Translations under genes and position numbers: made by a program
From: Rhodocyclaceae bacterium
Lineage (GTDB): Bacteria > Pseudomonadota > Gammaproteobacteria > Burkholderiales > Rhodocyclaceae
Direction of reading: 5' to 3'
DNA length: 6,375 bases
NCBI GenBank assembly: GCA_030689585.1
Contig: JAUYFZ010000189.1
Location: 1 to 6,375, forward strand
Part shown: piece after piece, positions 1-4,900 of the stretch
How the letters are laid out: every line of letters begins with the position of its first letter
Numbering within the stretch: the first letter of the stretch is position 1
The notes under the pieces: generated by a model
What the model was told of the DNA's origin: nothing
The model's database searches: none
What the model saw: only the letters and a program-made list of their open reading frames with translations

Positions 1-19
1 CTCCCCCTTGAAGGGGGAG
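1..19. repeat. Palindromic repeat core at the left window edge
   Basis: Perfect palindrome with 9-bp arms (ctccccctt / aagggggag) around one base. It belongs to the C-rich/G-rich palindrome family that recurs at 81-101, 1224-1244, 1257-1277, 4047-4067 and 4077-4097. It runs directly into the left arm of the 44-bp inverted repeat. By comparison with the copy near 1119-1158, the full element probably continues to the left of the window and ends in a 'ccccatcccc' motif. That continuation is inferred, not seen. Confidence 0.85.
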
Positions 20-54
20 GAGCTTCTGCCTTCGACTTATGGGTAATGGAATGC
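11..54 (+). repeat. Left arm of 44-bp perfect inverted repeat flanking cobD
   Basis: All 44 bases match the reverse complement of 1085-1128. Outward of the perfect part, positions 1-10 still match in 7 of 10 bases. The inner 25 bases (31-55) recur a third time at 1317-1341 with one mismatch. The two 44-bp arms enclose about 1.03 kb that contains the whole cobD coding region apart from its first few codons. Confidence 0.95.
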
Positions 55-71
55 CTTTAAGGGTAGGGAGA

Positions 72-113
72 TTGTTGCTGCCCTCCACTTGAAGGGGAGG
101 GAGGCCGCAACAA
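72..113. repeat. Extended palindromic repeat downstream of cobD
   Basis: The core at 81-101 is a 21-nt palindrome with one mismatch. Outside it, ttgttgc (72-78) pairs with gcaacaa (107-113), giving a long stem with a small internal bulge. It lies about 65 bp beyond the cobD stop on the minus strand, so a cobD transcript would fold into this hairpin. No T-tract follows it on the minus strand, so a role as an intrinsic terminator is doubtful. It could stabilise the 3' end of the message. The rest of 1-178 shows no gene. Confidence 0.7.
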
Positions 114-178
114 CCGCTTCGATTACCCGCTACAAACCACATAGAGCCAACATGATTCATTACCTTTCTGTGCGTTCA

Positions 179-1099
179 TTACGTTACAAACAGACTACCA
201 CAAGTAAGGAATGCCACCCACACCCACTGTCCACGTTCAACCATACTGACGGCACGTTCGATATCTGTTGCTTGTGGTGCATTGCCTACCCCTAACGTGG
301 GCCGTTCTTCTATGCGTCCGTGATACATCGCCGTTCCTCCCAGACGCACGCCCAGTGCACCGGCGCCCGCTGCCATCACCGGCCCGGCATTGGGGGATTC
401 CCATGCGGCGGATTGGGTTCGCCAGCAAGTAAGTGCTTGCTTTGAGTGTCCTAGCAACACATAAGTCAATGCCGTCAGCCGAGCTGGAAAATAATTCAAC
501 AGATCATCGAGGCGGGCAGCGGCCCAACCAAAGTAGAGTCGACGTGCATCCTTGTAACCCCACATCGCATCGAGCGTATTCGCCAAACGGAACAATACCG
601 CCCCGGCCCCTCCGGCTACGCAAAACCAGAACAGTGCGCCAAAAACGGCATCGTTGCCATTTTCAAGTACCGATTCCACCGCAGCGGTCGTTACCCCCGC
701 CTCATCGAGTTGCGTAACATCCCTAGAGACGATCCAACCCACCTGTTCGCGGGCCAAGGTCAAATTGCCCGCTGCTAACGGAACCGCCACCGCACGGGCA
801 TGTTCTGCAAGACTCGCCCCCCCTAGGGCCAGCCAGAGCAGCAGAATGTCCCACAACGGATGGGCGAGCCAGAGAGCCATCCCCACGAAGGGCAACACGA
901 CCAGACTCCACGCCAGCAATCCCCGTAATCGCTCCCCCACAGGATGCCCAGGTGCACCTCGGCGCAATCTACGCTCTGCCCAGTCTGCAAGGCGACCAAA
1001 CCCGATCAGCGGATGAAAGCATTTTGGCTCACCTAGCCATCGATCCAGTCCAACGGCTGCCATGACGGTCAGTGCCCATAAAAGCATTCCATTACCCAT
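179..1099 (-). CDS. cobD: Adenosylcobinamide-phosphate synthase CobD/CbiB
   Basis: Integral membrane enzyme that joins the (R)-1-amino-2-propanol (phosphate) side chain to adenosylcobyric acid, giving adenosylcobinamide (phosphate) late in cobalamin synthesis. The 306 residues carry the family signatures: DRWLGEP near residues 19-25, VSRDVTQLDE at 124-133 followed by ESVLENGNDA at 142-151, ANTLDAMWGYKD at 173-184, DDLLNYFPARLTA at 198-210, and SPNAGPVMAA at 235-244. Hydrophobic segments near 61-80, 83-95 and 152-172 fit a polytopic membrane protein. Length is normal for the family (about 300-320). The start is uncertain: the ATG at 1099 lies inside the 44-bp repeat and adds MGNG, while the next ATG at 1087 gives a start (MLLWAL) closer to typical CobD N-termini. 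Neither has a strong ribosome binding site. No cobalamin riboswitch and no other cob gene is visible nearby. Family assignment is firm. Confidence 0.93.
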   Translation of the reverse strand: MGNGMLLWALTVMAAVGLDRWLGEPKCFHPLIGFGRLADWAERRLRRGAPGHPVGERLRGLLAWSLVVLPFVGMALWLAHPLWDILLLWLALGGASLAEHARAVAVPLAAGNLTLAREQVGWIVSRDVTQLDEAGVTTAAVESVLENGNDAVFGALFWFCVAGGAGAVLFRLANTLDAMWGYKDARRLYFGWAAARLDDLLNYFPARLTALTYVLLGHSKQALTCWRTQSAAWESPNAGPVMAAGAGALGVRLGGTAMYHGRIEERPTLGVGNAPQATDIERAVSMVERGQWVWVAFLTCGSLFVT

Positions 1100-1128
1100 A
1101 AGTCGAAGGCAGAAGCTCCTCCCCCTTC
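1085..1128 (-). repeat. Right arm of 44-bp perfect inverted repeat flanking cobD
   Basis: Exact reverse complement of 11-54. This arm covers both candidate cobD start codons (1099 and 1087) and the untranslated stretch just upstream, so the cobD translation start is built on repeat sequence. Beyond 1128 it passes into a degenerate palindrome and then the ggggatgggg end motif at 1146-1155. Confidence 0.95.
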
Positions 1129-1157
1129 TTGGGGGTGGTTGGGTGGGGGATGGGGAA
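1119..1157 (+). repeat. Half of a C/G-rich palindromic element upstream of cobD
   Basis: A degenerate palindrome (ccccc near 1122, ggggg near 1132) is followed by a G-rich tail ending in ggggatgggg at 1146-1155. The same tail ends the element at 4030-4114. The copy faces away from the array at 1207-1277, leaving about 50 bp of unrelated, AT-richer sequence (1158-1203) between them. I see no gene in 1100-1203. Confidence 0.7.
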
Positions 1158-1203
1158 AGTGTTATTCAAGTAAATTCAATCAGTTACAAATGTCGCGCAA
1201 CTC

Positions 1204-2676
1204 TTACCCCATCCCCACCCTAACCCTCCCCTTGAAGGGGAGGGAACTTTGTACAACCCTCCCCTTGAAGGGGAGGGGATTGGGCCGTGGCGCATTGCAT
1301 TGATTTATATAGTTATTTCGACTTATTGGTAATGGAATGCCCTTGAGCAGACGATACAGCGTTCGTTCAGAAATACCCAGCAAGGCAGCCATCTGCCGCC
1401 GGTTACCTTCGCAAACTTGGTTAGCCCAAGTTAAATAACGCGTTTCTAAATCTTCCAAGGACACGGGCGACGTGAGTGAAAAAGTGCCTTCAGTGACGGT
1501 CTCTTCTCCCACCTTCAAACAAATTTCAGCATCCCCGACCAAATGCTCGGGTCGAATTTCTTCATCATCCGCCAACAGCGTGGCTCGTTCGATCAGATTC
1601 TTCAGCTCCCGAATATTGCCTTCAAAATGTCTGGTTTCCAGCGCACTTAAGGCAGAAGGGGTCAGAGTCTGCCGACGGCCATGATGCGATGTCACTCGTT
1701 CTAGCAGGGATTGAGCAAGCAAGTGAATGTCATCTGCTCGCTCGGACAAGGAAGGCGTATGGATCGGAAACGTATTGACTCGATAATAAAGATCCCGTCG
1801 AAAGTCTCCGTTTTTGACCATGGCGGCCAGATTACGGTGAGTCGCTGAAACCAGCCGAAAATCGGCGGACAAGGCTTCAACTCCCCCAACACGCCGATAC
1901 GTCCCTGTTTCCAGAAGGCGAAGCAACTTGACCTGAAGAAAGAGGGGTAATTCACCAATCTCGTCCAGAAATAGTGTGCCCCCTCGTGCGGCTTCTACCA
2001 GCCCAGTTTTGCGATGCGTCGCCCCCGTAAAGGCTCCCTTTTCGTAACCGAACAATTCACTTTCGAACAGCGTTTCCGTCAAACCAGAACAATCCACCAC
2101 CACGAAGGGGCCGACGGCGCGTCGGCTGGCCTCGTGAAGTGCCCGGGCCGCTAGCTCTTTACCCGTGCCCGTTTCCCCCAAAAGCAACACCGTGACCTCG
2201 GAAGGGGCGGCACGCATGATGTGTTCCAGCATGTGCAAAAAAGCAGGAGAACGTCCCACCAACCCCTGGGTAGCAGGACGACTACTGGCATGACGCACCA
2301 CATGCATGGCTTCGACATACAGGCGGGGGTATCCTGCCCGTCGCGGCAGCGGAGTGATTTCCACATCCACATGCTCTTCGCCCCGTGGGGTATGGTGCAG
2401 ATGCAACATGCGCTGGGCGCGGTTCGACTGCGCGGCCAGCGTCAGGGGACAAGATTCCCCCGCCTGGTCACAGGGAACCTCAATATGATGGGAAACCTCG
2501 TAACAGCATCGGCCCAACACACTGACCGCCCCCTCGCCAAAATCCCGCGTATAGGCCGCATTCGCGGCAAGAATACGGAAATGCTCATCAATGACGATAC
2601 TCGGCTCCCTCTGCCCATCAAGATAAGCCGCCAATTCCTTGAGTCCCGCTACCGCCGTGTCATTTTTGTCGCTCAT
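1204..2676 (-). CDS. Sigma-54-dependent transcriptional activator, PAS-AAA+-Fis (NtrC family)
   Basis: Enhancer-binding protein that hydrolyses ATP to remodel sigma-54 RNA polymerase into the open complex. Residues about 24-110 look like a PAS sensor with a cysteine set (C57, C58, C69, C76); there is no phospho-receiver domain, so it probably senses a ligand or redox state directly or with a partner. The AAA+ domain spans about 138-370: Walker A GETGTGKE at 167-174, the sigma-54 contact loop GAFTGA at 214-219, Walker B LFLDE at 235-239, arginine-finger region [10 protein letters not shown] at 292-301 and [10 protein letters not shown] at 351-360. A Fis-type helix-turn-helix lies at about 425-446 ([18 protein letters not shown]). 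The last ~45 residues (PLPFKGR and [10 protein letters not shown] pieces) are encoded by palindromic repeats and are probably not part of the ancestral protein. The ATG at 2676 has no clear ribosome binding site, but no other Met precedes the PAS domain. Its target is unknown; the sigma-54 promoter at 2779-2794 is the obvious candidate. Confidence 0.93.
   Translation of the reverse strand: MSDKNDTAVAGLKELAAYLDGQREPSIVIDEHFRILAANAAYTRDFGEGAVSVLGRCCYEVSHHIEVPCDQAGESCPLTLAAQSNRAQRMLHLHHTPRGEEHVDVEITPLPRRAGYPRLYVEAMHVVRHASSRPATQGLVGRSPAFLHMLEHIMRAAPSEVTVLLLGETGTGKELAARALHEASRRAVGPFVVVDCSGLTETLFESELFGYEKGAFTGATHRKTGLVEAARGGTLFLDEIGELPLFLQVKLLRLLETGTYRRVGGVEALSADFRLVSATHRNLAAMVKNGDFRRDLYYRVNTFPIHTPSLSERADDIHLLAQSLLERVTSHHGRRQTLTPSALSALETRHFEGNIRELKNLIERATLLADDEEIRPEHLVGDAEICLKVGEETVTEGTFSLTSPVSLEDLETRYLTWANQVCEGNRRQMAALLGISERTLYRLLKGIPLPISRNNYINQCNAPRPNPLPFKGRVVQSSLPFKGRVRVGMG
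1207..1277. repeat. Double palindromic repeat inside the 3' end of the regulator gene
   Basis: Starts with the end motif ccccatcccc (1207-1216), then has two perfect 21-nt palindromes at 1224-1244 and 1257-1277. They are separated by 12 bp holding the palindrome ttgtacaa (1249-1256). The layout resembles the element at 4030-4114. On the minus strand it is open in the regulator's frame and encodes the PLPFKGR / [10 protein letters not shown] tail, with the stop codon just past its end. Confidence 0.9.
1317..1341 (+). repeat. Third, imperfect copy of the cobD-flanking repeat sequence
   Basis: Matches 31-55 in 24 of 25 bases (t instead of g at 1327) in the same orientation, and so is inverted relative to the copy at the cobD start. 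Here it is coding: on the minus strand it gives GIPLPISR directly after the Fis helix-turn-helix of the activator. Similarity stops at 1316, so this copy lacks the ggcagaagct and palindrome part present in the other two. Confidence 0.85.
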
Positions 2677-2702
2677 GTCATGTATTGTAGCCGAATATGT
2701 CA

Positions 2703-2724
2703 GTTACGAAGGGCCCCTCGATAC
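2703..2724. promoter_or_regulatory. Dyad, candidate activator binding site
   Basis: Imperfect 22-bp dyad: gt/ac outer pairs and the core cgaagggcccctcg (2707-2720), which is symmetric at 12 of 14 positions. It lies between the activator start (2676) and the divergent -24/-12 promoter, about 90 bp upstream of that promoter's predicted start site. That is the usual distance for an enhancer bound by an NtrC-family protein. It is also close enough to the activator gene to be an autoregulatory site. Only one clear copy is seen, so confidence is low. Confidence 0.3.
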
Positions 2725-2778
2725 CGGTCAAAGTGAAAATTCCTTTTTGCAATAACAGGTTGGAAAAACATGAAGAGC

Positions 2779-2794
2779 TGGCACGCTTTTTGAT
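2779..2794 (+). promoter_or_regulatory. Candidate sigma-54 promoter (-24/-12)
   Basis: tggcacg (2779-2785), four bases, then ttgat (2790-2794). This matches the known consensus TGGCACG-N4-TTGCW except that the -12 'GC' is 'GA'. The -24 GG and the -12 G have the exact required spacing of 10 intervening bases. It points away from the sigma-54 activator gene into a region with no protein gene. Transcription would start near 2804-2806. The complete -24 half is strong evidence; the -12 change would weaken it. Confidence 0.5.
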
Positions 2795-2804
2795 ATAGAT
2801 AAAT

Positions 2805-2993
2805 CAAGAAATCGCTGTCGACTGGTGTTGTGATCTCCCCCCAATTTGATCTCATTCATCCGGTCGCCGACGATTGCTCATCAAGTGGCAAATGCCATGA
2901 GAAAGTATCGCTACAGGACGCTCCCCTTCCTCCGCTGTTCCTGTAGACGGTAGATGACTTGGCAACAGGTCATCGGCGGCGGTTTCTTTTTTT
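2805..2993 (+). ncRNA. Candidate sigma-54-dependent small RNA
   Basis: Predicted transcript of about 190 nt from the -24/-12 promoter to the T-tract at 2983-2993. Visible structure: a perfect 8-bp stem ctacagga/tcctgtag (2911-2918 with 2939-2946) closing a 20-nt loop that contains ccccttcctcc, and a terminal 9-bp stem (2953-2961 with 2966-2974) with a GCAA tetraloop. A second unpaired C-run, ctcccccc, is at 2835-2842. C-rich loops of this kind resemble anti-Shine-Dalgarno seeds in known sRNAs. The terminal stem has a G-U pair (2959/2968) on this strand that would be a C-A mismatch on the other strand, which favours plus-strand RNA. The only ORF is an 18-codon one at 2897-2953 with no ribosome binding site. 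Exact ends are inferred, and the alternative is that this is simply the untranslated gap between rpiA and the activator gene. Confidence 0.38.
2953..2993 (+). terminator. Terminal hairpin plus T-tract of the candidate small RNA
   Basis: Stem 2953-2961 / 2966-2974 with loop gcaa, then ggcggcgg, then an 11-nt T-rich run (one c) at 2983-2993. The 8-nt spacer between stem and T-run is longer than in a classical intrinsic terminator. An alternative outer pairing of ccgctg (2932-2937) with cggcgg (2977-2982) would bring a stem right up to the T-run, but it would compete with, or form a pseudoknot with, the 2911-2946 hairpin. The T-run overlaps the rpiA stop codon on the opposite strand. Confidence 0.35.
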
Positions 2994-3678
2994 ACCGAGT
3001 GAGTGTTTTGACCCCGTGTGCGGTTCCCAATAAGAGCACATTCGCTCCGCGACGCGCAAAAATGCCGTTCGTGACCACCCCCACTATCTGGTTGATCTGC
3101 GATTCCATGGCCGACGGATCGACGAGTGAGAGTCCGCGCACATCTAGGATGATATTTCCGTTGTCCGTTAAAAACCCCTCTCGCAAGACCGGCTGTCCTC
3201 CCATCTTCACCAACTGACGCGCCACGTAGGAACGCGCCATCGGAATGACTTCAACGGGCAACGGAAATTGGCCCAGCACCTCGACCAGTTTGGTTTCGTC
3301 CGCAATACAAACGAATGTCCTGGCGCAGGCCGCCACGATTTTTTCCCGTGTCAGTGCCCCGCCCCCCCCCTTGATCATCGCCAAATGACGCGTGATTTCA
3401 TCCGCCCCATCGACATACAGCTCAATATCACCCGCGCTGTTCAAATCAACCACGGGAATGCCGATGGCTTTAAGTCGTGTTTCGGTGGCCATCGAAGAAG
3501 CCACCGCCGCCCCGATTCTTCCCTTGAGGGGGGCTAACGCCTCAATGAAGGCATTGGCCGTTGAACCCGTCCCCACCCCCAGCACGCCCTCCATAGAAAG
3601 ATGCGCCGCCACATAATCGGCTGCGGCACGGGCCACATTCTGTTTTAGTTCAATCTGTTTTAACTGGTTTTGGTTCAT
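2992..3678 (-). CDS. rpiA: Ribose-5-phosphate isomerase A
   Basis: Cytosolic enzyme of the non-oxidative pentose phosphate pathway that interconverts ribose 5-phosphate and ribulose 5-phosphate. From the ATG at 3678 the protein is 228 residues (E. coli RpiA 219). It shows the phosphate-binding GTGST at 36-40, SSMAT at 61-65, DGADE at 90-94, KGGGGAL at 103-109 and REK at 111-113. By alignment to the known active site, D90, D93, K103 and E112 are the catalytic residues and all are present. The C-terminal half has GNIILDV at 174-180 and GVVTNGIFA at 200-208. A TTG at 3693 would add five residues. A GGAGG on the minus strand at 3697-3701 lies too close to the TTG (3 nt) and rather far from the ATG (18 nt), so the start is not settled. 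The KGGGG codons contain a run of nine Gs (3362-3370). No terminator is clear on the minus strand after the stop. Confidence 0.95.
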   Translation of the reverse strand: MNQNQLKQIELKQNVARAAADYVAAHLSMEGVLGVGTGSTANAFIEALAPLKGRIGAAVASSMATETRLKAIGIPVVDLNSAGDIELYVDGADEITRHLAMIKGGGGALTREKIVAACARTFVCIADETKLVEVLGQFPLPVEVIPMARSYVARQLVKMGGQPVLREGFLTDNGNIILDVRGLSLVDPSAMESQINQIVGVVTNGIFARRGANVLLLGTAHGVKTLTR

Positions 3679-3702
3679 AATAATGGGATGCAACTACCTC
3701 CA

Positions 3703-3909
3703 ATGACAAAATTCGGTTTCCGCATCCGCACAGCCTCTGGCCTGTCGGTCGATAATTTACTTATCCAGAGTCAGGATGAAGCCGGTGCGGAAAAAAAACT
3801 CCGCCAGATGTATCCGTACTGCACCGTCGTGGAATGCATCTGTCATTCACCTACGCTCCGCGCATCGAGTAGCTCTTTCGAAGATGTTCTCGGCCTGATC
3901 ACTCGCTAA
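3703..3909 (+). CDS. Small protein of unknown function, divergent from rpiA
   Basis: 68 residues from the ATG at 3703; an ATG at 3688 or a TTG at 3670 would add 5 or 11 residues. I do not assign a function. The sequence begins MTKFGFRIRTASG, continues with a charged stretch (QSQDEAGAEKKLRQMYP, about 27-43) with a KLRQMYP motif, and has two cysteines, C45 and C50. It has no signal peptide or membrane segment and looks like a small soluble alpha/beta protein. The composition is that of a normal protein, and I recall similar short 'FRIRT-SG ... AE-KLRQMYP' hypothetical proteins in betaproteobacteria, though I cannot verify this here. It has no strong ribosome binding site, its start lies only 24 bp from rpiA's, and it converges with the parA gene. 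Confidence 0.6.
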   Translation: MTKFGFRIRTASGLSVDNLLIQSQDEAGAEKKLRQMYPYCTVVECICHSPTLRASSSSFEDVLGLITR

Positions 3910-3966
3910 CAATACATGACCGATGGCCACTCGTGAAGAATAGAACCACTCGTCAGGCGGGCATGT

Positions 3967-3981
3967 TTTGTTCCACACTAA
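3967..3981. repeat. Direct repeat, distal copy, bounding the insertion at the parA 3' end
   Basis: tttgttccacactaa, identical to 4117-4131. The two copies bracket 135 bp that include the palindromic element at 4030-4114. Read on the minus strand in the parA frame, this copy continues as ...SVEQNMPA and then TGA, which is a plausible original end of the ParA protein. Confidence 0.85.
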
Positions 3982-4029
3982 CGTGCATAGCGAATCGCCA
4001 CCCCGCATCATGAAACATGCCCCATTGAC

Positions 4030-4114
4030 CCCCATCCCCACCCCAACCCTCCCCTTGAAGGGGAGGGAGTTAGTCTCCTCCCCCTTCAAGGGGGAGGCAG
4101 GGAGGGGGATGGGG
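4030..4114. repeat. MITE-like double palindrome element
   Basis: 85-bp unit with outer inverted ends ccccatcccc (4030-4039) and ggggatgggg (4105-4114) and two inner perfect 21-nt palindromes at 4047-4067 and 4077-4097. It carries no gene and is too short to encode a transposase, so any movement would need an enzyme in trans. It lies where the small plus-strand gene (3703-3909) and parA converge and could form strong hairpins in both transcripts. The rest of the 3910-4069 gap has no gene; 3982-4029 is unique sequence of unknown origin. Confidence 0.85.
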
Positions 4115-4900
4115 AATTTGTTCCACACTAATCCGAGGCATAAATCCAGAGTCTGTCAACTCGTCCAATAACATCCGGTAATCCTGTGCGCCACGGCTCT
4201 CCGGTGCGTAGGTGAAGATATCTCGCCCCATCGAAGGAGCCTCGGCCAATGATACGTTTTCCGATATCGTCGTTCGACACACGTCAGACCCAAAATGTTC
4301 CTGCATCTTGGCTTCTATTTCGAAGCTCATCTTTCGACGACGATCAAACCGCGTCAGCAGATACCGTCGTTCAGGACGACATTTGAGTACCGGCTCCAGT
4401 GCTTTCAAGGTTCGCTCAATTTGAATAGCCCCCCTGAAACTCATGAAATCTGAGGAAACAGGCACCAACAATCGTTGCGTCGCAAAAACAGCATTGAGGG
4501 ACAATACCCCTAAGTAAGGACAGCAATCAATCACGACCGTCCGTGCATCATTTTGCTGTTTGGATAATCCCGTATTGAGTTTATTGAGAATGTTCGGCCC
4601 CTTGCCGAACAGAGAATCCACTTTAATGAGTTCCGCATGGGCGGGGATGAGTTGTCCGACATTCGGCCAATCAATTTCCAGTTCGACCAGCGGTCGGTCA
4701 TTCTGGTAATGCGCAAACAAACTGGTGCGCACTTCTGTCGGGGCAGAACCGTGAATCATCGTCAAGTGGGCCTGCGGATCCAAGTCGATCAGTAACGAAG
4801 GCCGTCCGCTTTGCGAGAGAGCCGCCGCGAGATTTAAGGCGGTGGTGGTTTTGCCAACCCCTCCCTTTTGATTAAATACCGCCACTCGCACTGCGGCCAT
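4070..4900 (-). CDS. ParA/MinD-type ATPase with a repeat-derived C-terminal tail
   Basis: ParA-superfamily P-loop ATPase; such proteins position DNA or protein cargo by ATP-driven dimerisation. From the ATG at 4900 it has 276 residues: deviant Walker A KGGVGKTT at 12-19 with the signature lysine K12, LLIDLDPQ at 36-43 and the Walker B-like VVIDCCPYLG at 122-131, where the usual DCPP is DCCP. PVSSDFMSFRG at 147-157 and the ISENVSLAEAPSMG region at 212-225 are also typical. No N-terminal helix-turn-helix is present and no parB is in view, so plasmid or chromosome partitioning is not established. The ATG overlaps the stop of the decarboxylase gene (TAATG), implying coupled translation. An upstream ATG would add eight residues and overlap further. 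The last ~15 residues (IPHPPPCLPLEGGGD) are encoded by the repeat element; without it the protein would end about residue 265. Confidence 0.88.
   Translation of the reverse strand: MAAVRVAVFNQKGGVGKTTTALNLAAALSQSGRPSLLIDLDPQAHLTMIHGSAPTEVRTSLFAHYQNDRPLVELEIDWPNVGQLIPAHAELIKVDSLFGKGPNILNKLNTGLSKQQNDARTVVIDCCPYLGVLSLNAVFATQRLLVPVSSDFMSFRGAIQIERTLKALEPVLKCRPERRYLLTRFDRRRKMSFEIEAKMQEHFGSDVCRTTISENVSLAEAPSMGRDIFTYAPESRGAQDYRMLLDELTDSGFMPRISVEQIPHPPPCLPLEGGGD
4117..4131. repeat. Direct repeat, proximal copy, inside the parA coding end
   Basis: tttgttccacactaa, identical to 3967-3981. On the minus strand it encodes the ISVEQ segment of ParA, directly before the repeat-derived tail. It is a candidate target-site duplication or one end of a local duplication. 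Confidence 0.85.

Noticed and set aside
433..1016. 94- and 120-codon plus-strand ORFs opposite cobD
   Set aside because: They are antisense to conserved CobD motifs, of low complexity (R/P/S/T-rich), and have no ribosome binding site.
1100..1203. Cobalamin riboswitch upstream of cobD
   Set aside because: The gap is too short and is occupied by repeats; no B12-box-like sequence is seen.
1204..1277. Possible CRISPR-like array of identical palindromes
   Set aside because: There are only two adjacent units with a 12-bp gap, and copies elsewhere are dispersed and inverted. No spacers of regular length and no cas genes are present.
2221..2736. 171-codon plus-strand ORF opposite the activator
   Set aside because: It lies almost wholly antisense to a gene with clear PAS and AAA+ motifs. 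Its translation is rich in R/H/P/S with no recognisable domain, and its upstream context is inside the activator's coding DNA.
2677..2760. Sigma-70 promoter for the activator (tacaat near 2685-2695 on the minus strand, and a TTGACC further upstream)
   Set aside because: The -10-like hexamer has no -35 at 16-18 bp, and the TTGACC is about 36 bp away, so the pair does not form a believable promoter.
2954..3217. 87-codon plus-strand ORF starting in the sRNA terminator region
   Set aside because: It is antisense to the rpiA catalytic region, has no family resemblance, and would need read-through of the T-tract.
3847..4171. Short ORFs on both strands with PLKGE / LPFKGR peptides
   Set aside because: They are translations of the palindromic repeat element itself. 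Such peptides appear in many frames of the repeat and do not indicate a gene.
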